A stretch of 64,000 nucleotides of DNA from Pseudomonas lurida (GTDB lineage Bacteria; Pseudomonadota; Gammaproteobacteria; Pseudomonadales; Pseudomonadaceae). The translations under genes and the position numbers were made by a program. Positions 1-9,417 of this stretch are shown piece by piece. The notes below the pieces were generated by a model, which saw only the letters and a list, made by a program, of their open reading frames with translations, searched no databases and was not told where the DNA came from. The stretch spans positions 61,351 through 125,350 of the forward strand of contig NZ_JAAMRE010000013.1 in NCBI RefSeq assembly GCF_013522705.1, given 5' to 3'. Position 1 is the first letter of the stretch. Every line of letters begins with the position of its first letter.

Positions 1-417
1 CACTCTCCTTTTCAGCCAACTGACCACTTTGCCGAGTACGGGCAGGTGTTCATACAGCAGGGCGCCAGCGTCGAAATAGTCACGATGGCGGTAGACCTTG
101 TCACGCCACATCAGGTGCGAGCAGCCTTCCACGCGAATCACCCGGCCATTGGCCAGGCGCGGGTGGCAGAAGCTCATTTTCCAGCGCAGGTAGCCTTCGC
201 CTTCGGCCACCTGATCGAAGCCGTGAAAGTCGAAACGCAGTTGGCTGACATTGCCGTACAGCGTTTCGAAATATCGGTGCAGCGCGGTCAGACCGTGCAC
301 CTCGTGCAGCGGATCGGTAAAGACGATGTCCTTGCTGTACAGGCTGTCGAGCAGGTGCAGGTTGTGCTTGTCCAGCGTGGCAAAGGTGTGGGCGAAGCGG
401 CGCAGAAAGTCACTCAT
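1..417 (-). CDS. SnoaL/NTF2-like domain protein (3' end cut by window edge)
   Basis: The frame is open from an ATG at 417 to the first base of the window with no stop, so at least 139 codons are present and the C-terminus is missing. The N-terminus reads MSDFLRRFAHTFATLDKH and is followed by segments such as LYSKDIVFTDPLHEVHG and ALHRYFETLYGN, which look like the SnoaL / nuclear transport factor 2 cone-shaped fold. This fold covers small ligand-binding proteins or isomerases, and no substrate can be named. Its start overlaps the phrB stop by 8 bases, so it is translationally coupled to photolyase and belongs to the same light-regulated operon. Homologues sit beside phrB in other pseudomonads, as far as I recall. 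The family call is good; the function is unknown. Confidence 0.8.
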   Translation of the reverse strand, partial: MSDFLRRFAHTFATLDKHNLHLLDSLYSKDIVFTDPLHEVHGLTALHRYFETLYGNVSQLRFDFHGFDQVAEGEGYLRWKMSFCHPRLANGRVIRVEGCSHLMWRDKVYRHRDYFDAGALLYEHLPVLGKVVSWLKRRV

Positions 418-1855
418 GGGCACCCCCGGCGGCTTCGCGCGATGGCAGGCTGCGGAACGCGGCCAGGGCGCGCTCGCGGGATTTTTTCAGATCGACGATG
501 GCACGGGGGTAATCCGCCACGCCAAACAGGCCGCCAACCGCATCGGGGTTGTGGACTTCCTTTTTATTCAACCCGGCCAGTTCCGGCAGCCAGTGCTTGA
601 TGAACACGCCGTCGCGGTCGAATTTTTCCGACTGGCTCAGCGGGCTGAAAATCCGGAAATACGGCGCCGAGTCGGTGCCGGTGGACGAACTCCACTGCCA
701 GCCACCGTTATTGGCGGCCAGGTCGCCGTCGATCAGGTGGCGCATAAAGAAACGTTCGCCTTCACGCCAGTCGATCAGCAGGTTCTTGGTCAGGAACATC
801 GCCACCACCATGCGCAGGCGGTTGTGCATCCAGCCGGTGTCGAGCAACTGACGCATCGCCGCGTCGATGATCGGCAGACCGGTGCGCGCCTGTTGCCAGG
901 CGGCGAGGTCCTCGGGTGCGTCACGCCAGGCCACCGCTTCGGTTTCGGGGCGGAAGGCGCGATGGCGGGACACGCGCGGGTAGCCCACCAGAATATGTTT
1001 GTAGAACTCACGCCAGAGCAGTTCGTTGATCCAAGTGATCGCACCGATATCGCCGCTTTCGAACTCGCCCTGATTGATTTGCAGCGCCGCGTGCAGACAC
1101 TGGCGCGGCGAGATCACACCGGCTGCCAGGTAGGCCGACAATTGGCTGGTGCCGGGCTTGGCGGGGAAATCGCGCTCATCCTTGTAATAGCTGATCTGCG
1201 CGTCGGCGAAGGTTTCCAGGCGGCGCCGGGCTTCATCTTCGCCGGCAGGCCAGAGTGCGCGCAGGCGCTCGCTGGGCGGTTCGAAGCCATCGACGGCGAT
1301 CGGCACGGCGTCGCTCTCGATGGCGAGTTTTTGCTGCGCCTTCGGCGTGTTCACCAGACGCGGCAGGGCGCTGTGCAGGCGGGTGTAGCAGACCTTGCGA
1401 AACTGGCTGAACACTTGGAAATACGTGCCGCTTTTGGTGAGCACACTGCCGGGTTGAAAAAACAGTTGGTCCAGGTAGCTGTGGAAAGTCACGCCATCGG
1501 CTTCCAGCGCCTTGGCCACCGCTGCGTCGCGGCGGCTTTCATGAATGCCGTACTCTTGGTTGACATGCACCGAGGCCACGCCCAGCTCGCCGCACAATTG
1601 GCTGAGCACGGCGGGCACCTGGTCCCAGGTGGCGGCGGTGCGGATCAGCAGCGGGATGTTGAGTGCGCCCAGGGACTGGCTCAAGTACTGCAGGTTGCGC
1701 AGCCAGAAATCCACTTTGCACGGTGCGTCATCGTGGGCCCGCCATTGTTCGGGCGTGATCAGGTAAACCGCCGCCAGCGGGCCGCGCTGGCTCGCGGCGG
1801 CCAGGGCGGTATTGTCGTGAAGGCGCAAGTCGGTGCGCAGCCAAATCAGGTGCAT
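410..1855 (-). CDS. phrB: deoxyribodipyrimidine photo-lyase
   Basis: This 481-residue protein repairs UV-made cyclobutane pyrimidine dimers in DNA using blue-light energy captured by FADH- and an antenna cofactor. The N-terminal alpha/beta antenna domain starts MHLIWLRTDLRLHDNTAL. The C-terminal FAD-binding domain holds WINELLWREFYKHIL (about residues 270-285), MHNRLRMVVAMFL (about 340) and the family signature NNGGWQWSSSTGTDSAPYF (about 380-400), which contains the tryptophans of the electron-transfer chain. Length and motifs match E. coli PhrB (class I CPD photolyase). It directly abuts the upstream merR gene (stop at 1856, start at 1855) and overlaps the downstream SnoaL-like gene, so it should be transcribed from the promoter near 3830. 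Confidence 0.97.
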   Translation of the reverse strand: MHLIWLRTDLRLHDNTALAAASQRGPLAAVYLITPEQWRAHDDAPCKVDFWLRNLQYLSQSLGALNIPLLIRTAATWDQVPAVLSQLCGELGVASVHVNQEYGIHESRRDAAVAKALEADGVTFHSYLDQLFFQPGSVLTKSGTYFQVFSQFRKVCYTRLHSALPRLVNTPKAQQKLAIESDAVPIAVDGFEPPSERLRALWPAGEDEARRRLETFADAQISYYKDERDFPAKPGTSQLSAYLAAGVISPRQCLHAALQINQGEFESGDIGAITWINELLWREFYKHILVGYPRVSRHRAFRPETEAVAWRDAPEDLAAWQQARTGLPIIDAAMRQLLDTGWMHNRLRMVVAMFLTKNLLIDWREGERFFMRHLIDGDLAANNGGWQWSSSTGTDSAPYFRIFSPLSQSEKFDRDGVFIKHWLPELAGLNKKEVHNPDAVGGLFGVADYPRAIVDLKKSRERALAAFRSLPSREAAGGAHE

Positions 1856-2797
1856 TTAGACGAGTCCACGCTGGAGCATAAGCTGGTGGGCCGACAGCGG
1901 GTCTTCGGCGACGGACAGATCGGCAAGGTCATGGCTGAGCAACGCCAGCTCGGCCTGATGAATGCTCACCGTGGGACCGACCAGCAGCGTCGGGCAGTCA
2001 ACACCGCCCAACAGTTTGGCGAAGGCCGGCAGTTGCAAGGCCTTGCTTGAATACAGCAACACTGCGCGCGGTTTGAGGTGTTCCACCGCCAGCGCCAGTT
2101 CGCCGGCGGGCAGCGGCCAGTCGAAGACTTCCACCGGGCAATCGGCGCTGCTGGCCAGCCAGGCGCTGAGCCACAGGTGCGGCTCCAGCGGCAGGTCGGA
2201 TTGATTGATCAACAGCAGTGGCGCGCCGTGCAATTGGCGATTGTTGTGGTAGATGCGCGCGCCGAATTTGCTGCGCAGCCATGACAGAAAAAACACCCGC
2301 TCCATCTGCGCGCCGAACTGGCCCTGCCAGCGTTGCTCCAGTTCCTGGATCAGCGGCAGCAGCAGTTGCTCGCACAGGGTGCGCGGCGGGTAGAGCGCCA
2401 TGGCCTGGTTGAAGGCATCGTCCACCCGGCGCTCGGCCAGGTCGCTGATGGCCTGCACCAGGGTCTGGCGCAGGCTCTGCCATTCGTTGGCAACGCTGTC
2501 GGGGCTGGTCTGGGCGGAGTCGATCAGGTTTTTCACCTGGCTGACCGGTACGCCTCGGTTGAGCCACGTCAGGATGGTGTGAATACGTTGCACATGCTCG
2601 GCACTGAATAGCCGATGCCCTTTGGGCGTGCGCTGGGGCACGATCAAGCCATAGCGACGTTCCCAGGCGCGCAGGGTCACTGCGTTGACGCCGGTCTGAC
2701 GCGCGACCTCACGGATCGGCAGCCAGCCATCTTCAAGGGCTTGGGCAATGTCTTCGCCGGGTTCTTCGTGCACGGCGGTTTTCATGACGCTTTTCAT
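1856..2797 (-). CDS. MerR-family regulator, class II LitR (PplR-like)
   Basis: This 313-residue regulator has an N-terminal MerR helix-turn-helix (REVARQTGVNAVTLRAWERRYG, about residues 28-49, then RTPKGHRLFSAEHVQRI) and a C-terminal half laid out like a cobalamin-binding domain (about 100-313). The Asp-x-His-x-x-Gly motif that ligates B12 in CarH and class I LitR is not present, which fits the class II LitR proteins of Pseudomonas putida (PplR1/PplR2). Those respond to light through a separate short LOV protein and repress phrB and neighbours. No LOV gene is in this window. It lies 3 bases after the DUF523 gene stop and directly before phrB, so it likely autoregulates through the two operator-like sites at 3783-3856. 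An alternative ATG lies four codons in (2785). Confidence 0.85.
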   Translation of the reverse strand: MKSVMKTAVHEEPGEDIAQALEDGWLPIREVARQTGVNAVTLRAWERRYGLIVPQRTPKGHRLFSAEHVQRIHTILTWLNRGVPVSQVKNLIDSAQTSPDSVANEWQSLRQTLVQAISDLAERRVDDAFNQAMALYPPRTLCEQLLLPLIQELEQRWQGQFGAQMERVFFLSWLRSKFGARIYHNNRQLHGAPLLLINQSDLPLEPHLWLSAWLASSADCPVEVFDWPLPAGELALAVEHLKPRAVLLYSSKALQLPAFAKLLGGVDCPTLLVGPTVSIHQAELALLSHDLADLSVAEDPLSAHQLMLQRGLV

Positions 2798-2800
2798 GGG

Positions 2801-3760
2801 TTAGATCGCATTTCGCAGGCTGAGATTTTCCGGGTGCGGCTGCAAGTACGCCTGCTGCGCGATGTAGCGGTCCGGGTGTTGGCGAAAGTGGTGCTTGAGC
2901 AACGTCAGCGGCACCACCAGCGGCACGATGCCGTGGCGGTATTGGCCGATGACGGTTTGCATTTCCTGTTTGTCGTCTGCGCTGATTACCTGCTTGAGGT
3001 AGCCGCTGATGTGCTGCAGCACGTTGCTGTGGGTGCCGCGGGTGGCGCATTTTTTCAGGCCGGTCATCAATTCGCTGAAGTAGCCGGCGGCCAGTTCTTC
3101 CAGCGGGATGCCTTTGTCCATCGTGCCCAGCAGGTGGCCGAGGCTTTTGTAATGTTGCGGACTGTGGGCCATCAGCAGGTACTTGTAGCGCGAGTGAAAG
3201 GCCAGCAAGCGATGGCGGCTCAAGCCTTCGGCCAGCAGTGCTTGCCAGCTTGCATAGACGAACACGCGGGTAAGGAAGTTTTCCCGCAGGACCGGGTCGT
3301 TCAGGCGCCCGTCCTCCTCTACCGGCAGGTTGGGGTGGCGCGCGCAGAACGCCTGGGCATAGATGCCGCGACCGCCGCCGTCCACCGGTGTGCCGTTTTC
3401 ACGATAGACCTTGACCCTTTCCAGGCCACAGGACGGTGACTTCTGCATGAAGATGTAACCGCACAAATCAGTATGTTCGCGCGCCATCTGCCGGCCGTAA
3501 TCGTCCAGCGGTTGGGTGACGTTGAGCGCACGGTTCACGGTACCGACGGCCTGTGGCTGGGCAGCGTCGCCTACCAGGCGGATCGGCTCGCGGGGAATGC
3601 CCAGCCCGATGGCCACTTCCGGACACAAGGGAACGAAGTCGAAATAGTCGGCCAGGGTCTGGCAGCAGAGCAGGGATTGCTTGTGTCCGCCATTGAAGCG
3701 CACGTTCTCGCCCAACAGACAGGCACTGATAGCGATCTTCGGTTTGGGGCTGTTGGACAT
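2801..3760 (-). CDS. DUF523-DUF1722 fusion protein (YbgA / TudS-like)
   Basis: A 319-residue two-domain protein. The DUF523 half (about 1-160) shows the three conserved cysteine sites: ISACLLGENVRFNGG near residue 14, PLCPEVAIGLGIPREP near 50, and MQKSPSCGLERVKVY near 110. In the DUF523 enzyme TudS, three such cysteines hold a [4Fe-4S] cluster that removes sulfur from 2-thiouracil. The DUF1722 half (about 190-319) matches E. coli YbgA, which also lies next to phrB. Start: ATG at 3760 has AGAGG seven bases upstream; a longer frame to a TTG at 3766 is less likely. It is the first gene of the operon that continues with the LitR regulator and phrB. Its real substrate is unknown; a thiolated base is an inference. 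Confidence 0.88.
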   Translation of the reverse strand: MSNSPKPKIAISACLLGENVRFNGGHKQSLLCCQTLADYFDFVPLCPEVAIGLGIPREPIRLVGDAAQPQAVGTVNRALNVTQPLDDYGRQMAREHTDLCGYIFMQKSPSCGLERVKVYRENGTPVDGGGRGIYAQAFCARHPNLPVEEDGRLNDPVLRENFLTRVFVYASWQALLAEGLSRHRLLAFHSRYKYLLMAHSPQHYKSLGHLLGTMDKGIPLEELAAGYFSELMTGLKKCATRGTHSNVLQHISGYLKQVISADDKQEMQTVIGQYRHGIVPLVVPLTLLKHHFRQHPDRYIAQQAYLQPHPENLSLRNAI

Positions 3761-3782
3761 GGGCAAACCTCTGCGAAATTCC

Positions 3783-3806
3783 TATACAAACTCTATAGCC
3801 TGTACA
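3783..3806. promoter_or_regulatory. LitR/PplR-type operator, proximal copy
   Basis: TATACA at 3783-3788, 12 bases, then TGTACA at 3801-3806. This fits the form T(G/A)TACA-N12-TGTA(C/T)A that I recall for P. putida class II LitR proteins. It lies 23 bases upstream of the DUF523 start codon on the minus strand, downstream of the candidate promoter, so a bound repressor could block transcription. Confidence 0.72.
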
Positions 3807-3816
3807 ACTAAATCTC

Positions 3817-3844
3817 ATCATAGGTTTGATGATGTACAAGTCAA
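3817..3844 (-). promoter_or_regulatory. candidate sigma-70 promoter of the DUF523-litR-phrB operon
   Basis: On the minus strand TTGACT (3844-3839) and TATGAT (3822-3817) are separated by 16 bases. The -35 box lies inside the spacer of the distal LitR-type operator (3833-3856) and the -10 lies between the two operators. Position and spacing are seen; promoter activity is inferred. Confidence 0.5.
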
Positions 3845-3856
3845 ATTATTTGTATA
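3833..3856. promoter_or_regulatory. LitR/PplR-type operator, distal copy
   Basis: TGTACA at 3833-3838, 12 bases, then TGTATA at 3851-3856, an exact fit to the same 24-base palindromic form as the copy at 3783. The two sites are 50 bases apart start to start, close to five helical turns, so two bound dimers would face the same side of the DNA. It overlaps the candidate -35 box. Confidence 0.72.
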
Positions 3857-3872
3857 AGTTTTTGCGCGAAGG

Positions 3873-5083
<1,211 letters not shown>

Positions 5084-5119
5084 TTACCGTTGCGTACAGG
5101 CTACGCCGAGACCAATAGC

Positions 5120-5143
5120 TGTACAATATTGTTTTTTGGTATA
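5120..5143. promoter_or_regulatory. LitR/PplR-type operator, one mismatch
   Basis: TGTACA at 5120-5125, 12 bases, then GGTATA at 5138-5143; one base differs from the TRTACA-N12-TGTAYA form. It lies between the divergent flavoprotein gene (start 5071) and the TIGR01777 gene (start 5270), and so could serve either one. The flavoprotein gene is closer. Confidence 0.55.
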
Positions 5144-5269
5144 AGTTTTGGCGTACCTGAACCGTTGACGTGTCCTATGGTTAACCATACGCCACGCCCA
5201 ACTACGAATTGATCCCTGCTTATAAAATAGACCAGTGATCGGCGGCGAACGTTACATGAGGAGCGTCCC

Positions 5270-6169
5270 ATGCATATTTTGCTGACCGGCGGTACCGGCT
5301 TGATCGGTCGCCAACTCTGCCAACACTGGCTGGCCCAGGGGCATCGCCTGACCGTGTGGAGCCGTCATCCGGAAGAAGTGGCGTCGCTGTGCGGCGCACA
5401 AGTACTGGGCGTTGCGCGCCTGGAAGAGGTGATCGGCGCGGTGGATGCGGTGGTCAACCTGGCCGGCGCACCCATCGCCGACCGCCCGTGGACCCATAAG
5501 CGCAAGGCGCTGCTGTGGAGCAGCCGCATCAGTCTTACCGAAACCCTGCTGGCCTGGCTCGAAGGCCTTGAGCAGAAACCGGCGGTGCTGGTGTCGGGCT
5601 CTGCGGTGGGTTGGTACGGCGACGGCGGCGAGCGCGAACTGACCGAAGCCAGCGGCCCGGTGCAGGACGATTTCCCCAGCCAGTTGTGCATCGCCTGGGA
5701 AGAAACCGCCCAGCGCGCCGAAGCCCTGGGCATTCGCGTGGTACTGGTGCGTACTGGCCTGGTGCTGGCTGCGCAGGGCGGCTTTTTGTCGCGGTTGCTG
5801 CTGCCCTTCAAGCTGGCGCTGGGCGGGCCGATCGGCGATGGACGGCAGTGGATGCCGTGGGTGCATATCAATGATCAAATCGCCCTGATTGATTTTCTTC
5901 TGCACAAGGAAGACGCCAGCGGTCCTTATAATGCGTGCGCGCCACACCCGGTGCGTAACCGCGAGTTCGCCAAAACCCTGGGCCAGGTGCTGCATCGTCC
6001 GGCGTTCATGCCCATGCCGGCCTTCGCGCTGAAGGTGGGGCTGGGCGAGTTGTCGGGGTTATTGCTGGGCGGGCAGAAGGCCGTACCCGAACGGTTGCTG
6101 GCGGCCGGTTTCACTTTCCAGTTCACTGAGTTGCGCGCGGCTCTGGACGACTTGTCCACCCGCCTCTAG
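5270..6169 (+). CDS. TIGR01777 family NAD(P)-dependent epimerase (YfcH-like)
   Basis: A 299-residue extended short-chain dehydrogenase/epimerase. The Rossmann motif [11 protein letters not shown] lies at residues 6-16, [14 protein letters not shown] follows near 65, and [19 protein letters not shown] near 110-128 includes the Ser and Tyr of the catalytic centre. The C-terminal DUF1731 segment is typical of YfcH/SulA-like proteins. The substrate is not known for this family. The start ATG has GAGGAG-like sequence upstream (ATGAGGAGCGTCCC). It is followed 14 bases later by hemH and is probably cotranscribed with it. Confidence 0.9.
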   Translation: MHILLTGGTGLIGRQLCQHWLAQGHRLTVWSRHPEEVASLCGAQVLGVARLEEVIGAVDAVVNLAGAPIADRPWTHKRKALLWSSRISLTETLLAWLEGLEQKPAVLVSGSAVGWYGDGGERELTEASGPVQDDFPSQLCIAWEETAQRAEALGIRVVLVRTGLVLAAQGGFLSRLLLPFKLALGGPIGDGRQWMPWVHINDQIALIDFLLHKEDASGPYNACAPHPVRNREFAKTLGQVLHRPAFMPMPAFALKVGLGELSGLLLGGQKAVPERLLAAGFTFQFTELRAALDDLSTRL

Positions 6170-6183
6170 AGATAGGATGTTGC

Positions 6184-7209
6184 ATGACGGATCACGCGTT
6201 GTTACTGGTCAACCTGGGTTCACCGGCGTCCACTTCGGTGGCCGATGTGCGCAGCTACCTCAACCAGTTTTTGATGGACCCTTATGTGATCGACCTGCCA
6301 TGGCCGGTGCGACGCCTTTTGGTGTCGCTGATCCTGATCAAACGCCCGGAGCAGTCGGCGCACGCCTATGCGTCGATCTGGTGGGAGGAGGGCTCGCCGC
6401 TGGTGGTACTCAGCCGGCGCCTGCAAGCGCAGATGACCGCGCAATGGACCCAAGGCCCGGTGGAGTTGGCGATGCGTTACGGCGAGCCCTCCCTGGAAAC
6501 CACCCTGACGCGCCTGGCCGCCCAGGGCATCCGCAAAGTCACGCTCGCGCCGTTATACCCGCAGTTTGCCGACAGCACCGTGACTACGGTGATCGAAGAA
6601 GCCCGGCGCGTGGTGCGTGATAAGAGACTGGATGTGCAGTTTTCGATCCTGCAGCCGTTCTACGATCAGCCGGAGTACATCGAGGCATTGGCGGCGAGCG
6701 CTCGGGCGTATGTGGAGCAGGATTACGATCACCTGCTGCTGAGTTTTCACGGCCTGCCGGAGCGGCACCTGACCAAGCTCGACCCCACCGGCCAGCATTG
6801 TTTCAAAGATGCCGACTGCTGCAGGAACGCGTCGCCGCAGGTGCTTGCCACCTGCTATCGCGCGCAGTGCTTCAGCGTCGCCCGTGATTTCGCTGCACGT
6901 CTGGGCTTACCGGACGGCAAATGGTCGGTGGCGTTCCAGTCGCGGCTGGGCCGCGCGAAGTGGATCGAACCCTACACCGAGGCGCGCCTGGAGGCGCTGG
7001 CCCAGCAAGGCGTGAAAAAGCTGCTGGTGATGTGCCCGGCGTTCGTCGCCGATTGCATCGAGACTCTGGAAGAGATCGGCGATCGCGGCCGCGAGCAGTT
7101 CCGTGAGGCCGGGGGCGAAGAGCTGGTGCTGGTGCCCTGCCTGAACGACGACCCGCAGTGGGCGGCGGCGCTCAATACCCTGTGCGAGCGCGCGCCGCAG
7201 CAACTGTAG
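6184..7209 (+). CDS. hemH: ferrochelatase
   Basis: A 341-residue enzyme that inserts Fe2+ into protoporphyrin IX, the last step of haem synthesis, acting at the inner membrane face. Family features are [11 protein letters not shown] at the N-terminus, the [10 protein letters not shown] segment near residue 184 with the catalytic histidine, the cysteine-bearing stretch [11 protein letters not shown], and [15 protein letters not shown] near 285 with the conserved glutamate. Length agrees with bacterial HemH. It sits directly behind the TIGR01777 gene and next to the light-response block. Confidence 0.97.
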   Translation: MTDHALLLVNLGSPASTSVADVRSYLNQFLMDPYVIDLPWPVRRLLVSLILIKRPEQSAHAYASIWWEEGSPLVVLSRRLQAQMTAQWTQGPVELAMRYGEPSLETTLTRLAAQGIRKVTLAPLYPQFADSTVTTVIEEARRVVRDKRLDVQFSILQPFYDQPEYIEALAASARAYVEQDYDHLLLSFHGLPERHLTKLDPTGQHCFKDADCCRNASPQVLATCYRAQCFSVARDFAARLGLPDGKWSVAFQSRLGRAKWIEPYTEARLEALAQQGVKKLLVMCPAFVADCIETLEEIGDRGREQFREAGGEELVLVPCLNDDPQWAAALNTLCERAPQQL

Positions 7210-7214
7210 CCGCG

Positions 7215-9308
7215 TTATAGGTCGAGGGTCAGGCTGACCGTGAGATTGCGCGGTTCGCCTGGGCTGACCCAGTAACTGCTGTAGGACCGTTCGTAGTACT
7301 TTTCATCGAACAGGTTGTTAAGGTTCAGGCCCACCGTCACGTTTTGCGTGGCTTTGTAATGGGCCAGCAGGTCGACGGTGTGGTAGGCGGGCAGTTCAAA
7401 GCTGCCGCCGGCTTCCCCCGAGCGGTCCCCCACATAGGTGAATGCTGCGCCCAGGTCCGAGCCGCGCAGGGCGCCCTCCTGGAATTCATACACCCCCAAC
7501 AGACTGCCGCTGCGCTTGGCCACGCCAAGGATGCGGCTGCCGGCTGGAATGGTGTTGTCACCCTTGGTCACCTCGGCATCGATGTAGGCGAAGGCGCCGA
7601 TCACGCGCACGGCGTCGGTCACTTGCCCGGTCAGTTGCAGATCGAAACCCTGGCTGCGGGCCTTGCCCATGGCGCGGTTGGTGTTGGTGGCCGGGTCGAG
7701 GGCCAGCACGTTTTCCTTTTCGATATGGAAGGCGGCGAGGGTGGCGCTGAGGCGGTCGTCGAACAGTTCGCTTTTGACCCCCATTTCATAGCCCACGCCT
7801 TCTTCAGGCTTGAAGGTTTTGCCCGTAGCGTCCAGGCCGCTATTGGGCTTGAACGAGGTCGAGGCGTTGGCGAACACACCGATTTCTGGCGTGAGCTGGT
7901 AAAGCAATCCGGCGCGCTGAGTCAGGGCGTCGTGGGTTTGGCGGCTGGTTGGGGCGTTACGGGTAAAGTCATCGACGGTTTGTTCGAAATGCTCAACGCG
8001 CGCGCCAATCATGCCGCGCAGGCGGTCGGTGAAGACGATCTGGTCCTGCAGGTTCAAGGCGTGGCTTCTGGTCTGCTCGAAGAAGTCAGTGCCGGAGCGC
8101 GCGCCGTTGGGTTTGGGCTGGCCGTAGACCAGGTTGTAAAGGTCGATGGGGTAGCTCCCCGCGACCGCAGTCACGCGCTCGTTCTTGCGGTAGTCCTCGT
8201 ATTCGGTGCCCACCAACAGCTCGTGCTGCCAATTGCCGATGTCGAACAGGCCGCGCAGTTCCAGCTGGGTGATGCTGTCGTGCCAGCCCATGGAGCGTTC
8301 GCGGTAACGGCGATTGAGGGTGTGACCGTCGGCATTCAGCGCGCGGTTTTCCGAAGCATCGCCCCACAGGCTGCCTTGTTTGTAGTGGCTGGCCAGGCGC
8401 AGTTTCCAGGCATCGTTGAGGTGATGTTCGAGGGTCGCCTGCAGGCGGTTGTTGTGGTTGTCGATGTCGCCATCGTTGGGTTCGCCGAGGAATGTGCGGC
8501 GCGATACGCCGGGAGCGTCGACGATGCCACGGTCGAAGGTGGAGCTGTGGCGCACGAACTCACTTTCCACCAAGAGCGTGGTGTCCGGGTCCAATTGCCA
8601 ACTGAACGACGGCGCGACAAACACCCGCTTGCTGCCGACGTGATCGCGGAAACTGTGGTTGTCCTCCACCGCCAGGTTGACCCGTGACAGCACGTTAGCT
8701 TGGCTGTCCAGCGGGGTGTTGACGTCCAGTGCGGTGCGATAACGATCCCAACTGCCTGCGCTGGTTTGCAGGGTGGTGAAGGCTTCGGGTTGAGGCTTTT
8801 TGGTGACGATATTCACCGTACCGCCGGGATCGCCGCGTCCGTAGAGGCTCGCGGCAGGGCCCTTGAGCACTTCGATACGTTCGATATTGGCGGTGTCCGG
8901 CGTGCTCGGGTAGCCACGGTTGGCGCTGAAGCCGTCCTGGTAGAACTCCGACGTGGTGAAACCGCGCACGCTGTATTCGTAAAGGGTCAGGCCGCCGAAA
9001 TTGTTTTGCTTGGACACCCCACCGGCGAATTCCAGCGCGCGTTCCACGTTGGTGCTGCCCAGGTCCTTGAGCACCGTGGCCGGAATCACGCTGATGGACT
9101 GTGGGATGTCGCGCAGGGCCGTGTCGGTTTTGGTCGCACTGGCGGAGCGGGTGGCGCGGTAGCCCTTGACCGGGCCGGTGGCGGATTCATAGGCATCGGT
9201 GGTGACGCTGATGGCGTCCAGTTCCAGGCGGTTGTCTTCGGCGAAGGCCGGATCCAGCAGCAATCCCAGGGCCAGGCCAGCCAGGGGAGCGATTTTTCGA
9301 GACGGCAT
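7215..9308 (-). CDS. TonB-dependent siderophore receptor (FhuA/FhuE-like)
   Basis: A 697-residue outer-membrane receptor that takes up a ferric siderophore using energy from TonB. A signal peptide (MPSRKIAPLAGLALGLLLDPAFA, cleaved before Glu24) is followed by a TonB-box-like stretch (LELDAISVTTDA), the plug domain (DIPQSISVIPATVL through EVLKGPAASLYGRGDPGGTVN, about 75-165) and a 22-strand-type barrel ending in NLFDEKYYERSYSS and SLTLDL. There is no N-terminal secretin/STN domain, so it probably does not signal to an ECF sigma factor. Start: ATG at 9308; the frame extends to a TTG at 9323 with no ribosome binding site. A candidate Fur box lies upstream. Ligand class (hydroxamate) is inferred. 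Confidence 0.92.
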   Translation of the reverse strand: MPSRKIAPLAGLALGLLLDPAFAEDNRLELDAISVTTDAYESATGPVKGYRATRSASATKTDTALRDIPQSISVIPATVLKDLGSTNVERALEFAGGVSKQNNFGGLTLYEYSVRGFTTSEFYQDGFSANRGYPSTPDTANIERIEVLKGPAASLYGRGDPGGTVNIVTKKPQPEAFTTLQTSAGSWDRYRTALDVNTPLDSQANVLSRVNLAVEDNHSFRDHVGSKRVFVAPSFSWQLDPDTTLLVESEFVRHSSTFDRGIVDAPGVSRRTFLGEPNDGDIDNHNNRLQATLEHHLNDAWKLRLASHYKQGSLWGDASENRALNADGHTLNRRYRERSMGWHDSITQLELRGLFDIGNWQHELLVGTEYEDYRKNERVTAVAGSYPIDLYNLVYGQPKPNGARSGTDFFEQTRSHALNLQDQIVFTDRLRGMIGARVEHFEQTVDDFTRNAPTSRQTHDALTQRAGLLYQLTPEIGVFANASTSFKPNSGLDATGKTFKPEEGVGYEMGVKSELFDDRLSATLAAFHIEKENVLALDPATNTNRAMGKARSQGFDLQLTGQVTDAVRVIGAFAYIDAEVTKGDNTIPAGSRILGVAKRSGSLLGVYEFQEGALRGSDLGAAFTYVGDRSGEAGGSFELPAYHTVDLLAHYKATQNVTVGLNLNNLFDEKYYERSYSSYWVSPGEPRNLTVSLTLDL

Positions 9309-9338
9309 GAGAGAGCGTTCCAATAACAGTATTGAAAC

Positions 9339-9369
9339 AATATAACATGCCTAATGAGAATGAATCGCT
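9339..9369 (-). promoter_or_regulatory. candidate Fur box and -10 of the siderophore receptor gene
   Basis: On the plus strand TGAGAATGAATCGCT (9355-9369) matches the left half of the Fur box (TGATAATNATTATCA) well and the right half poorly. On the minus strand TATATT at 9344-9339 could be the -10. Regulation by Fur is expected for this gene class; the site itself is only moderate. Confidence 0.4.
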
Positions 9370-9417
9370 ACGAAATATCACCCAGGTGCCTGCGAGCGGG
9401 CACGTGGGTGAGGTCGA

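Noticed and set aside
251..2050. Long plus-strand frame (599 codons) opposite phrB and the start of the regulator gene
   Set aside because: It runs antisense to a clear photolyase and has the low-complexity Ala/Gly/Gln/His-rich composition of shadow frames in GC-rich genes; no domain is recognisable.
5165..5193. Sigma-70 promoter TTGACG/TACGCC upstream of TIGR01777
   Set aside because: The -10 match is too poor to support; a TATAAA near 5221 also lacks a fitting -35.
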